NCBI GenBank assembly: GCA_035515055.1
Contig: DATJBV010000032.1
Location: 15,762-79,761 of the forward strand
Direction: 5' to 3'
Length of the DNA stretch: 64,000 nucleotides
Source: Pollutimonas sp035515055
GTDB taxonomy: Bacteria; Pseudomonadota; Gammaproteobacteria; Burkholderiales; Burkholderiaceae_B
Part shown: positions 17,964 through 26,562 of the stretch, in pieces
Layout: every line of letters starts with the position of its first letter
How positions within the stretch are numbered: the first letter of the stretch is position 1
Made by a program: the position numbers and the translations under genes
The notes under the pieces: generated by a model
What the model was told of the DNA's origin: nothing
Seen by the model: only the letters and a program-made list of their open reading frames with translations
The model's database searches: none

Positions 17964-18778
17964 CTGACGCACTGATAGGATATTCGGGATTTGTCGGCAG
18001 CACCTTGCGCAAGCAAGCGCAGTTCAACGCTTTATACCGGTCCAGCAATATCGACGAGGTGGACGGCAAGACCTTCAACACTGTCGTTTGCGCGGCCGCC
18101 CCCGCCCAGAAATGGATAGCCAACCGCGATCCCGATGCCGACCGGCAAACCATCGAGGGCCTGATCGGGCATCTTGTAAATATGCAATGCCAGACATTCG
18201 TCCTGATCAGCACTGTCGATGTTTTCAAGAACCCCATCCAGGTCGACGAAGACACCCCCGTGGAGGAATCCGGCCTGCACGCCTACGGCTTGCACCGCCG
18301 CATGCTGGAAAAATTCGTTGAGAACCATTTCGCCCATCACCTTGTCGTGCGCCTGCCCGGGCTAGTGGGGCCGGGGCTGCGTAAGAACGCCGTCTACGAT
18401 TTCCTCCACGAGAACAACGTATCGGCCATCGACAGCCGCGGCGTGTTCCAGTTCTATCCCATGGTCAACCTCTGGCACGACATCCAGACGGCACTGAAAG
18501 CCGGCCTGAGCCTGGTACACCTGACGGCCGAGCCCATACGCGTGGCCGACGTCGCGCAGCAAGGCTTCGGCATGAGCTTCGATAACGTCCTGCCCGGTCC
18601 GCCCGCCAGCTACGACATGCGATCGCGCCACGCGGAACTGTTCGGCGCCACGGGACCCTATCAGTACAGCCGGCGCGAAGCCTTGCTTGCCATACGCGCC
18701 TACGCGCAATCGGAAGCGCGCCGCCGCCCCGACACCGCCAAAGGCGCGCAGGCCGACACCGCCAAGGTGAGCGCATGA
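17960..18778 (+). CDS. NAD-dependent epimerase/reductase-like SDR
   Basis: The 272-residue protein begins ALIGYSGFVGSTL, a Gly-rich nucleotide-binding loop like that of RmlD-type reductases, and has ISTVDVF in the position of the catalytic Ser/Thr strand. The catalytic Tyr-x3-Lys element appears as YGLHRRMLE, so Lys is replaced by Arg. LPGLVGPGLRKN resembles the substrate loop of sugar reductases. It overlaps both neighbours by four bases. It could reduce or epimerise the product of the flavoprotein upstream; the Lys-to-Arg change leaves open whether it is catalytic. Confidence 0.68.
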   Translation: MTDALIGYSGFVGSTLRKQAQFNALYRSSNIDEVDGKTFNTVVCAAAPAQKWIANRDPDADRQTIEGLIGHLVNMQCQTFVLISTVDVFKNPIQVDEDTPVEESGLHAYGLHRRMLEKFVENHFAHHLVVRLPGLVGPGLRKNAVYDFLHENNVSAIDSRGVFQFYPMVNLWHDIQTALKAGLSLVHLTAEPIRVADVAQQGFGMSFDNVLPGPPASYDMRSRHAELFGATGPYQYSRREALLAIRAYAQSEARRRPDTAKGAQADTAKVSA

Positions 18779-19641
18779 AGCTGGCCATTTCGAATATTGC
18801 CTGGGACATCGCCCAGGACGAGGCGGTCGCCGAGCTTTTGCAAGCCAAGGGCATCGCCGCGATCGACGTCGCTCCCGGGAAATACTTTCCGCAACCCGCG
18901 GAAGCGCACCGCGACGAGATGGCCCGCGTCCGGCAATGGTGGGCTGATCGCGGCATTGCGATCACCGGCATGCAGGCATTGTTGTTCGGGACCAGCGGCC
19001 TGAATCTGTTCGGACCGCGGGACGTGCGCGATGCCATGCTGTCGCACCTGGACGCGGTGTGCCGCATCGGGGCCGGCCTGGGCGCCACCCGGCTGGTCTT
19101 CGGATCGCCCAAGAACCGCGATCGCAACGGCCTGGACGACGCCGCGGCCCTGGCGCAAGCCGTCCCGTTCTTCCGGCGCCTGGGCGACATGGCCGCGCAA
19201 CACGGCGTCATCGTCTGCCTGGAGCCCAATCCCACCCGCTACGGCGCCAATTTCATGACCACCGGCGAAGATACCGCCAACGTCGTCAAGCACATCAACC
19301 ACCCCGCCATCCGGATGCAGTTCGACACCGGGGCCTACATCATCAACCAGGAAGACCCCTTGCCCCTGCTGCGCGATGATGCCGGCCTGATCGGCCATAT
19401 CCATGCCAGCGAACCCGACCTGATTCCGCTGGGCGACTGGGAGGACAGCCAGGGACTATCGGTTGGCCACGCGGCCTTCGGGGAGTTGGTGCGCCACTAT
19501 CTGCCCGATCATGTCGTGACGATAGAAATGGTGGCCTGCAAGACGGAGCCGCCGTTGGCCGGAATCGAGCGGGCCATCGATGCGGCCATCCGCCATTACC
19601 GGCAAACCACCACGTCCCCCGCGACGGAAGGCGCGCCATGA
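18775..19641 (+). CDS. Sugar-phosphate isomerase/epimerase-like TIM barrel
   Basis: A 288-residue AP-endonuclease-2/xylose-isomerase-like barrel. Candidate metal ligands are visible at strand ends: VCLEPNP (Glu), MQFDTGAY (Asp), HIHASEPD (His) and TIEMV (Glu). The IAWD motif at the N-terminus is common in members found in nucleotide-sugar clusters. No secretion signal. Four-base overlaps on both sides place it in the same translational unit as the flavoprotein, SDR and SMR genes, suggesting successive steps on one sugar. Exact reaction unknown. Confidence 0.72.
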   Translation: MKLAISNIAWDIAQDEAVAELLQAKGIAAIDVAPGKYFPQPAEAHRDEMARVRQWWADRGIAITGMQALLFGTSGLNLFGPRDVRDAMLSHLDAVCRIGAGLGATRLVFGSPKNRDRNGLDDAAALAQAVPFFRRLGDMAAQHGVIVCLEPNPTRYGANFMTTGEDTANVVKHINHPAIRMQFDTGAYIINQEDPLPLLRDDAGLIGHIHASEPDLIPLGDWEDSQGLSVGHAAFGELVRHYLPDHVVTIEMVACKTEPPLAGIERAIDAAIRHYRQTTTSPATEGAP

Positions 19642-19994
19642 AGTGGATCATTCTTATCCTTGGCATTGCCGCCAACGCGTCAGCCAGCGTCCTGGTAAAG
19701 ATCGCCATGATGCCGCCGCGCCGCTTCCCCTCGGCCACCGACCCCGGCGCCGCCATCACCAACTGGCCGTTCTGGCTGGGCCTTGCCTTGTACGGCGCCG
19801 CTTTCCTTCTATATGCCGCAGCACTTGTGCGCCTGCCGCTCAACGTCGCCCATCCGGTACTGACGTCGGGGGCCATCGCCACCGTAGCGGTCCTGTCGGT
19901 CGCCATCTTCCGCGAACCCTTCCCCTGGACCACGTGGCTGGGCATCGCGCTGGTGATCGTCGGCGTGGCGCTGATCAGCGCGCGCGTGGCATGA
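19638..19994 (+). CDS. Small four-helix membrane protein (SMR/EamA-like)
   Basis: 118 residues with four hydrophobic helices, the size and layout of small multidrug resistance/ArnE-ArnF-like proteins. The conserved-looking LNVAHPVLTSGAIATVAVLS in the third helix and the final helix WLGIALVIVGVALIS fit that family. Members of this group in glycan loci are thought to flip undecaprenyl-linked monosaccharides or aminoarabinose carriers. Flanked by a TIM-barrel enzyme and a polyprenyl-type GT2, it may move a lipid-linked sugar across the inner membrane. This role is inferred. Confidence 0.7.
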   Translation: MKWIILILGIAANASASVLVKIAMMPPRRFPSATDPGAAITNWPFWLGLALYGAAFLLYAAALVRLPLNVAHPVLTSGAIATVAVLSVAIFREPFPWTTWLGIALVIVGVALISARVA

Positions 19995-20007
19995 AAGGCG
20001 CGAACCA

Positions 20008-20826
20008 ATGACACGAATCGACGCCACCGACTTGCCGCCCACGCAACGCCAGCATTGGCAGGTGCCTGCCTTTGACACCGTATTCTGGCGGGAGCGCCAG
20101 CACGCCTATTGTGTCGTGATTCCCGTCATCAACGAGGGCGAGCGCATACGGCGGCTGCTGACGCGCATGGCGGCGCTCGACATCGCGGCCGGCGCCGATG
20201 TCATCATCGTCGACGGCGGCAGCAACGACGGCTCGCTGGAAGCCGCCGCCTTGCAGGCCTTGGGCGTGCGCGGGCTGCTGCGCAAGACGGGGCCGGGCAA
20301 GCTAAGCGCCCAGTTGCGCTGCGCCTATGCCTTTGCCCTGGACCACGGCTATGAAGGCATCGTCACCATAGACGGCAACGACAAGGACGATCCGGACGCC
20401 ATCCCGCGCTTCATACGCGCCCTGCAGGACGGCGTCGACTTCGTCCAGGCGTCGCGCTTCATTGCCGGCGGCATAGCGGAAAACACGCCACGCTCGCGCG
20501 ACATGGCCATTCGCCTCATCCACGCCCCCATGCTTAGCCGCTGTTCAGGCTTCCCGTGGACCGACACCACGCAAGGCTTCCGGGCATACAGCCGGCGCCT
20601 GCTCCTGGACCCGCGCATTGCGCCCTTTCGCGACGTCTTCCAGACCTACGAATTGCTGGCCTACCTGTCGTACCGCGCCCCCCGCCTGGGCTACCACTGC
20701 ATGGAACTGCCCACTGTCAGGCGCTATCCCAAGGGAGAAGTGCCCACCAAGATCAGCAGCGTCAAGGGCAACCTGGCGGTGCTGAATGTGCTTTTCCAGG
20801 CATGTTCGGGCAAGTACAACCCTTGA
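20008..20826 (+). CDS. Family 2 glycosyltransferase, dolichyl-phosphate-sugar-synthase-like
   Basis: A 272-residue soluble GT2: CVVIPVINEGERIRRLL, IIVDGGSNDGS and the acceptor/metal region VTIDGNDKDDPD. The DTTQGFRAYSRR segment and ELPTVRRYPKGEVPTK are typical of DPM1-like polyprenyl-phosphate glycosyltransferases. No C-terminal membrane helices are present. The start ATG follows the SMR gene by 13 bases. With the SMR-like protein before it and the multi-spanning protein after it, it resembles a three-part side-chain system (loading enzyme, flippase, GT-C type transferase). That assignment is inference from order. Confidence 0.75.
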   Translation: MTRIDATDLPPTQRQHWQVPAFDTVFWRERQHAYCVVIPVINEGERIRRLLTRMAALDIAAGADVIIVDGGSNDGSLEAAALQALGVRGLLRKTGPGKLSAQLRCAYAFALDHGYEGIVTIDGNDKDDPDAIPRFIRALQDGVDFVQASRFIAGGIAENTPRSRDMAIRLIHAPMLSRCSGFPWTDTTQGFRAYSRRLLLDPRIAPFRDVFQTYELLAYLSYRAPRLGYHCMELPTVRRYPKGEVPTKISSVKGNLAVLNVLFQACSGKYNP

Positions 20827-20843
20827 ATCGAACGAGTGGAGCC

Positions 20844-23741
20844 ATGTTCAATCAGCTCAGTGCAACGGAAAAAATCGCGGCCGCCGTCGCCGCGTGCGTC
20901 ATGGCCGGCGTCGGGCTGTTGGCTACCCTCAAGCTCAACGTCGCCCCCATGTACCCCGACTTCATCGTTGGCAGCATCACCTGGGCGGCATCCACCAAAT
21001 TGCAAGACCTGTTGGCGGCACCCGTCTTCATCGCCGTGCTGTCCGGCACGTCCTTGCTGCTCCTGCTGTTGCTGAAGAAGCAGGCGAAAAGCCACGGCGA
21101 AGCCCATGCCGGCCAGTTTGCCGAACAACTCATCTGGTGGTCGCTTCCGGCATGCGCCGCGACCTTCCACCTGGTGCTGGGCCAAGGCCTGGACGGCAAG
21201 CTCTTTACGGTGTCGGGCATAGGCATCGTCGCCGTATCGCTGGCCTGCGCGGCTAATGCGCGTCGGGCAGAACCGCTAGGCCCAGGCATTATTGGCGCGG
21301 GTTTCGTTGGCGCCTTCCTGATCGCCCTTGTCCCGATCGAGCTGGCCCTGGCGTTGGGGCGCGCACCGCTCGCCTGGTTCGGCGCCCTGCCGCTGCGAAG
21401 CTACATGCGCGCCGCGTATATCTTGCTTGCCATCGGTGTACTTGCCACCATGGCTTTTGCGGTGCTGCATCCGCAGGCCCTGCGCCGGCGCCTGCCGGAC
21501 GTTCTGCTCGCCGCGCAGGCCGGCCTGCCGGTTTTCTTTCTTACCCTTTACCCCGCGCGCCTGCTCCCGCCCGACGGCGTCCTGATCAAGTACGACACGA
21601 CCATCTGGTTAAAGGTCTTGGTGGTCGCGATGGCGATATGGGGCGTCGTCGACGTATGGCGCCGCTACCGCCGCCATTCCGGCGCCAGCCAGGACTGGAC
21701 GCGGCTCTTGTCGCCGATAGCCTTGTTCGCCCTGCTGGTTGCACTGCGCGTGGGCCACACCGGCGCCCCCCACATCAGCCCCGACGACTATCATTTCGGG
21801 GAAAGCTTGCTTGGCTGGTGGTCGTACTTGCAAGGCGCCATTCCCTACCTGGACTACCTGCCGGCGCACGGCCTGGTCGACGACGACTTGCCCGGCTTTC
21901 TTTCCCATCTTTTCTACGACGGGACCGCCGCGAGCGTGGGCGACGCCGGACGGCTTGCCTTTGCGCTGGTGGCGCTGGCGGCATTCCTGTCCGTCTACCA
22001 TTTTTCCGGCAGCCTGGGGCTGGCCTTCGTTTCCACCTACTTTACCGGCGGACGGCTTGCCTGGCCGTTCCTCACCTGCTTTCTCTGCCTATGGTTCCAC
22101 CCCCGGCTGCGCGCACGCCCGGCAAACTGGCTGACGATATGGATACTGTCGGTGCCGGTCGTGCTGCTTGGCGTGCCGCCGCAAGGGCTGCTGCTGGTAG
22201 CGGCATCGGCGCCGATGGCGGCCTACATGGCATGGCGGCTAGTAAGGGAAGCCGGCGAACGCAAATGGAAGGGCATCATGGGCGCATTGCTGGCCCTTGC
22301 CGTGCTGGCCGCGGTCACGCCCCTGGGACAGATGCTGTTCGGCGCCGTGCGCTATGTCGCAGAAAACGGATCCATCAACCAGGTCGCCTACGGCGTGGCC
22401 TGGGCGCTTAGCTGGAACAGCGTCCCGCCGTCCGGCCTGGTGCTTGAACTTGTTCGCATGTCGTGGGTGGCCGCAGCCCTCGTCTGCCTTGCTGTGGTCT
22501 ACGCCAGCCTGACAACCGGCTTGCACAACAAGCGCCTATTCTGGCCGGCGCTGGTGGCGTTGCTGTTCAGCCTGTCGCTAATCCCTTATTCCATGGGACG
22601 CATCGATCCCGCTGGCATATCGCGCCCCGGCTTGGCCGCCATCTTCGGCTGGGCCGTGCTGATTCCCATCACCGCATGGTGGTTGCTGGAAGCAAGAAAC
22701 CGCATTCTCCTGCCGCTGGCGGTCACCTGCGCGGCCGCCGCGCTCAACTTGTCGAGCCCGTCGGTAGCCGTCCTGCAAGCCGTCGCCGCCCCGACGATTG
22801 GCACGCCGCCGTTAAGAGACGGGGCCGCCGCCGGGCTGCCCAATATAAGCAATGCCTACGTCCAGGACGACCATTGGGACAGGTTGCAACGGCTCAATAG
22901 CTTGCTGAGCGCGCGGCTGGCGCCCGCCGATTCGTACCTCGACCTGACCTCGCGCAATGCCCAATACTTTTATTTGAACCGAAAACCGCTGCTGGCCGTG
23001 CCCGCGCCCTACAACATGGTCCCGCTGCCGCAGCAAAAACGGGCCGTGGCGGAACTGGCGAAGAACCCTCCCAAAATCGCGTTGCTGGAGGGCAATAACA
23101 TTATTCATGACGGCGGCGGGCTGGCGTTGCGCGATCCCCTGCTTTACCGCTATGTGCTGGACACGTACACGCCGCAGTTGCAGGACGGGTTCATCGTCGG
23201 CTACCCAAAAACCACCGACGCGTCCCATACCGCGCAAGCCATCGAATTATTCCAGAAGGCCTTCGCTACATCGGAGCTGGGCATGATTCCCGTGGCGTGG
23301 GGCCGTTCCCAGCGGTCTCTTGCCGGCAGGATGATGCAGGTGCGCGAACTTAGTGCCAATGCGCCGTCCGTGCATGACGCTACACAAACCGACAGCGTCT
23401 ATACGCCGAGCGGGCCCGACCCGCATATTGTCTTCGACTTGAGCGACGCGGCGCTTGCCGGCCGCGACGCCGGCTTGTTGCGGGTTGACTTTCGCTGCGA
23501 AGGCCAGACCGCGCCGCCGCGCATCCAGGTGTTCTGGTGGGGTGATGAAGATAGAGCGCCTTCCGAAGCGTCCAGCCTGCGCTTCACCGCCGCCGAGGGC
23601 CATCTTATTGTTCCCCTCGAAGCGTCCCCGTCGTGGCTGCTACGCAAGCGCCTGGACGGGCTGCGCATCGACCTGGACAACCCGTCGGCCTGCACGCGCT
23701 TCGCCGTCGACCATGTGAGCCTATTTCAACGCGTATTTTGA
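20844..23741 (+). CDS. Large multi-spanning membrane protein, GT-C-like
   Basis: A 965-residue protein with roughly eleven to thirteen hydrophobic segments in residues about 10-640 and a soluble C-terminal region of about 300 residues. An acidic/aromatic motif HISPDDYHFGESLLGWW lies near residue 310 in a predicted external loop, where GT-C glycosyltransferases keep their catalytic acidic residue. ATG 20844 is preceded by GTGGAG; a much longer in-frame extension to 20556 lies entirely inside the preceding gene and is rejected. It ends the locus A run. A periplasmic transferase that uses an undecaprenyl-phosphate sugar is the best guess, but I do not recognise the family. Confidence 0.62.
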   Translation: MFNQLSATEKIAAAVAACVMAGVGLLATLKLNVAPMYPDFIVGSITWAASTKLQDLLAAPVFIAVLSGTSLLLLLLLKKQAKSHGEAHAGQFAEQLIWWSLPACAATFHLVLGQGLDGKLFTVSGIGIVAVSLACAANARRAEPLGPGIIGAGFVGAFLIALVPIELALALGRAPLAWFGALPLRSYMRAAYILLAIGVLATMAFAVLHPQALRRRLPDVLLAAQAGLPVFFLTLYPARLLPPDGVLIKYDTTIWLKVLVVAMAIWGVVDVWRRYRRHSGASQDWTRLLSPIALFALLVALRVGHTGAPHISPDDYHFGESLLGWWSYLQGAIPYLDYLPAHGLVDDDLPGFLSHLFYDGTAASVGDAGRLAFALVALAAFLSVYHFSGSLGLAFVSTYFTGGRLAWPFLTCFLCLWFHPRLRARPANWLTIWILSVPVVLLGVPPQGLLLVAASAPMAAYMAWRLVREAGERKWKGIMGALLALAVLAAVTPLGQMLFGAVRYVAENGSINQVAYGVAWALSWNSVPPSGLVLELVRMSWVAAALVCLAVVYASLTTGLHNKRLFWPALVALLFSLSLIPYSMGRIDPAGISRPGLAAIFGWAVLIPITAWWLLEARNRILLPLAVTCAAAALNLSSPSVAVLQAVAAPTIGTPPLRDGAAAGLPNISNAYVQDDHWDRLQRLNSLLSARLAPADSYLDLTSRNAQYFYLNRKPLLAVPAPYNMVPLPQQKRAVAELAKNPPKIALLEGNNIIHDGGGLALRDPLLYRYVLDTYTPQLQDGFIVGYPKTTDASHTAQAIELFQKAFATSELGMIPVAWGRSQRSLAGRMMQVRELSANAPSVHDATQTDSVYTPSGPDPHIVFDLSDAALAGRDAGLLRVDFRCEGQTAPPRIQVFWWGDEDRAPSEASSLRFTAAEGHLIVPLEASPSWLLRKRLDGLRIDLDNPSACTRFAVDHVSLFQRVF

Positions 23742-23795
23742 CCTGCCGCCGCGAGCCTTTGGCGGCCAGGCTCCCGCGCTGGCGCCGAGGACGTC
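23742..23795 (+). terminator. Possible stem-loop at the end of locus A
   Basis: Between two convergent genes, GCCGCC (23745-23750) and GGCGGC (23761-23766) can pair around a ten-base loop, followed by a second weaker pairing GCCAG/CTGGC. There is no T-run, so intrinsic termination is uncertain. Confidence 0.25.
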
Positions 23796-24746
23796 CTAAG
23801 CGTTCAACTGCTTCAGCACCGCCAATCGGTCCGGCGCTTCCATAGCCACGCCTTTCGCCAGCGTCACGAAAAACTCGAAGCCCGCCGTGCCGTATTCCTT
23901 GACCACGCCCAGTTGAATCAGGCCCAGCATATTCAGATCGCAAAGGATCAAGCGGAAGCTATCCGGTATAAATCGCCAGCAATGGCAATCCACGTAAGCC
24001 TGCTGTTGGCTGACTTGGCGCCACAGTTCCTGCGCCTGCGCCAGCGGATGCACCAGTTCGAACTCATCGATGCGAGCGCCCATGGGCTGCGTAATGCTGC
24101 CATTGAGCCGGGTGGAGTTCGCAATGTAATCGAACACAATCCCGGGACTCGGACGCGTGCGCTTCTCGGCAAAGGCGTCCAGCAACTGCCCGGTCATGGT
24201 CAATGTGCCGAAATAATCGAAGCAATAACGTTTGTCGGGCACGACCAGCGATAACCGCCCGTCCGGCTTGAGCAGTGTCTGGCATTGAATCAGGAACGAC
24301 ACCATGTCCGGCACATGCTCTATGACGTGGCTGGCAATAATCCAGTCGAAGCACGATTGCGCGCCTATCAGTTCAGGCAGAGGTTCGCCCGACCAGACGA
24401 AGTCCACGTCTTCAATATTTCCGACGTCGACGCCATGCCCCGCGTATTTGGCGCGTAGCTTGCCGGCGTCCAGATGGTCGAGCGTCTGCACATTGAAGCC
24501 GGCCCGCTTAGGTGCGACGGGGTTGTAGCTGGGGCCGATCTCCAGTCCTCGGCCTTTCTTGTCCAGCGCAATTAAAATTTTTTCTTGGCGGGAAATGTCC
24601 AGGCGCAATGCGCGCCCTTCCTGTCTTCCGTGGGCGTTATAGTGATCCAGGCCCGATGCGAAATGGCCTGCTTCGACCGCCTCTGCCACGTCGGGGTGGG
24701 CGGCAAGGTAGCTGGATTCGTCGAAATCGATGAGAGTGTCGTCCAT
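23796..24746 (-). CDS. Class I SAM-dependent methyltransferase
   Basis: The 316-residue protein has an N-terminal helical segment DFDESSYLAAHPDVAEAV that often precedes glycan-locus transferases. A methyltransferase core follows: GLEIGPSYNP as the SAM loop, IIASHVIEHVPD and LLKPDGRLSLVVPDKR. I prefer ATG 24746. An ATG at 24890 would add 48 residues of low-complexity character without domain similarity. The gene is convergent with locus A and divergent from the phospholipase-like gene. It could methylate a sugar of the locus A polymer. Confidence 0.78.
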   Translation of the reverse strand: MDDTLIDFDESSYLAAHPDVAEAVEAGHFASGLDHYNAHGRQEGRALRLDISRQEKILIALDKKGRGLEIGPSYNPVAPKRAGFNVQTLDHLDAGKLRAKYAGHGVDVGNIEDVDFVWSGEPLPELIGAQSCFDWIIASHVIEHVPDMVSFLIQCQTLLKPDGRLSLVVPDKRYCFDYFGTLTMTGQLLDAFAEKRTRPSPGIVFDYIANSTRLNGSITQPMGARIDEFELVHPLAQAQELWRQVSQQQAYVDCHCWRFIPDSFRLILCDLNMLGLIQLGVVKEYGTAGFEFFVTLAKGVAMEAPDRLAVLKQLNA

Positions 24747-25011
24747 GCTTGCGTAGATTCCTTGGAAAGTACGACTACCAGCTGCAAATTCCGGACCGCT
24801 ACCAAATTCGGGTGGGGCCATGATGGAGATAGTCTTGCTTGACCCTGTGCACGGCAGGCTGGTCATTTTACCGTCGAGCGTCTCGAACAAGAACGTTTAA
24901 CACAGGAAAAATCCGGCGCGACGTTCCCCAAGTTACAATATGTGTGCAGTACATTGGTCGTTTTCGACCCATACACGCAACTTGGCACAGACCAGGCCGG
25001 GAGATAAAAAA

Positions 25012-26127
25012 GTGAAATCATTCTGTAGACGGGCGCGTTGGTGGCTGTTGCTGGTTGGGATGATTCCCACCGTCGCGACTGCCTGGCAATTATCGCCGGA
25101 AGGCTCTTTCATTGAAAAGAAGTTGGCATCACGTTCCCAGGGCTTTGTTGATCGAATGCTCAGTTCGTTCGCGGTTAGCGGCATTGGAATCATTGGGAAT
25201 AGTGTTCACGAAGAAGTCACCAATCGCGCACTGGGTTGCGAAGGCGATGCCGACATTTGCGGCGATCCGGAATACGAACCGGAACATGCCTATTACCTCG
25301 CTGGCGTGCGCTGGAACGACGATCCACCTTTCCGGTTCTCACGTGGGCAAGGAAACTTCAAAGGCTGCGTAATAGGACAAACCGTCCGGCTGATCACGCA
25401 GCCGCAGTGCTGGGGCAATACGTTTAAGGATGGCGAGGCGCGAGCAGCCAAAGGCGTAGCGCTCGACGGCTCAAATGCCACGCTGCTCGTGCGCTCACAT
25501 TTTGGAGATATGCAGTTCCTGCATGCTATGGGAGCCGCCGACGAAGAATCTCCGGTTAAAACGCAAGCCCGAATACTGGCATGGGCTGAGTTCGTTTGGC
25601 GCACCGGCCTAGGCGAATATGATCAGGAGATGGCTGTAATGGACATCGACCTCCCGGGCTTTTCCGACCTGTTCCAATTCAATCGCGAATGGCGTATACA
25701 AGACCTGTTTGCGCTGGGGAACCCTCACGTTCGTTCACCTGATTCCATGTCAAAGCTGGCCTTCGGCAGCCTTTTGCATATGGTCCAGGACTCCTTTGCG
25801 CGTGGTCACGTAGCGAGACGAACTCCTATAAACGGGCAGATGTGTACGTTGTTCCCATCAATGCCACAGCCCGGGAAGATTGTTGAATTTCACTCGTATT
25901 CACGGCAAGATCCAAAAAAGCATGGTCACAGCGACTCGCGAAACGCATTCTCGGCACACTGGACTGCCGACCGCCCCAACGTGGTAGATGTGGGACGCAC
26001 GCTATACACCTTTTATGAACAGAAACGCAGCTGGACTGAAGTACAGCCATATGTTAAATGCATTTTTGCGCTGGATATCCAGGCACGTGCGGCCAGTGCA
26101 GGCGAAGATTACGCTATGGGTAACTAA
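25012..26127 (+). CDS. Secreted zinc-phospholipase-C-like protein
   Basis: GTG 25012 has GGGAGA seven bases upstream and opens a clear signal peptide (RRARWW then LLLVGMIPTVATA), giving a 371-residue precursor. An upstream ATG at 24940 adds 24 polar residues that would spoil the signal. Histidine/aspartate motifs NSVHEEVTNRAL, HAYYLAGVRWND, SHFGDMQFLHAMG, GSLLHMVQDSFARGH and HSYSRQDPKKHGHSD are spaced as in the all-helical zinc phospholipase C/S1-P1 nuclease fold. The protein would act in the periplasm or outside. Several cysteines (GCEGDADICGD, GCVIG, PQCWG) could form disulfides. Substrate and role are unknown; the link to glycan genes is unclear. Confidence 0.65.
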   Translation: MKSFCRRARWWLLLVGMIPTVATAWQLSPEGSFIEKKLASRSQGFVDRMLSSFAVSGIGIIGNSVHEEVTNRALGCEGDADICGDPEYEPEHAYYLAGVRWNDDPPFRFSRGQGNFKGCVIGQTVRLITQPQCWGNTFKDGEARAAKGVALDGSNATLLVRSHFGDMQFLHAMGAADEESPVKTQARILAWAEFVWRTGLGEYDQEMAVMDIDLPGFSDLFQFNREWRIQDLFALGNPHVRSPDSMSKLAFGSLLHMVQDSFARGHVARRTPINGQMCTLFPSMPQPGKIVEFHSYSRQDPKKHGHSDSRNAFSAHWTADRPNVVDVGRTLYTFYEQKRSWTEVQPYVKCIFALDIQARAASAGEDYAMGN

Positions 26128-26137
26128 GAGGGGCAAT

Positions 26138-26560
26138 TTACGGTGCCACGCAGACGGTCGCTGCTTGTATCGTAAATTCACACGGCATTTTTCCTGCTGT
26201 CCTCCAGTGGTGGGCGTCCACCATGCCCGTACATTCTGCGTCTTCTAGCAGCGCCTGCGATCCATCCGCAGAACAAACTAATAAAACAGTATGGTTAATC
26301 TTCCGGTTTAAGCGAACCTTGAAGTCCTGAAAAGAATTCGACACGCTTGGCGCGCCCGCCATGGCTGCATTCAGCACTGCTTCATCGGTCATCGTAGATG
26401 ATGTATTGTCATACCGGATTATGCTTGCCACCCTTCCTGACAATTTTTTCAATTGTGCCGATTTGACGTACATTTCCTTGGAGTCTATCGGCCCTTGCGA
26501 AAAGACGCAGCCCGATATGACAAGCAGAACCAAAAATGTACCAAACCTATGCTTGCCCAT
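26138..26560 (-). CDS. Small predicted lipoprotein
   Basis: From ATG 26560 the 140-residue product starts MGKHRFGTFLVLLVISGC, a type II signal with lipobox ISGC, so it should be anchored to a membrane as a lipoprotein. The mature part has three cysteines near the C-terminus and no domain I recognise. An in-frame ATG at 26587 lies inside the preceding decayed gene. It follows the last stop of that gene by two bases, so it was probably co-transcribed with it. It is convergent with the secreted phospholipase-like gene, ending ten bases from it. Confidence 0.6.
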   Translation of the reverse strand: MGKHRFGTFLVLLVISGCVFSQGPIDSKEMYVKSAQLKKLSGRVASIIRYDNTSSTMTDEAVLNAAMAGAPSVSNSFQDFKVRLNRKINHTVLLVCSADGSQALLEDAECTGMVDAHHWRTAGKMPCEFTIQAATVCVAP

Positions 26561-26562
26561 TG

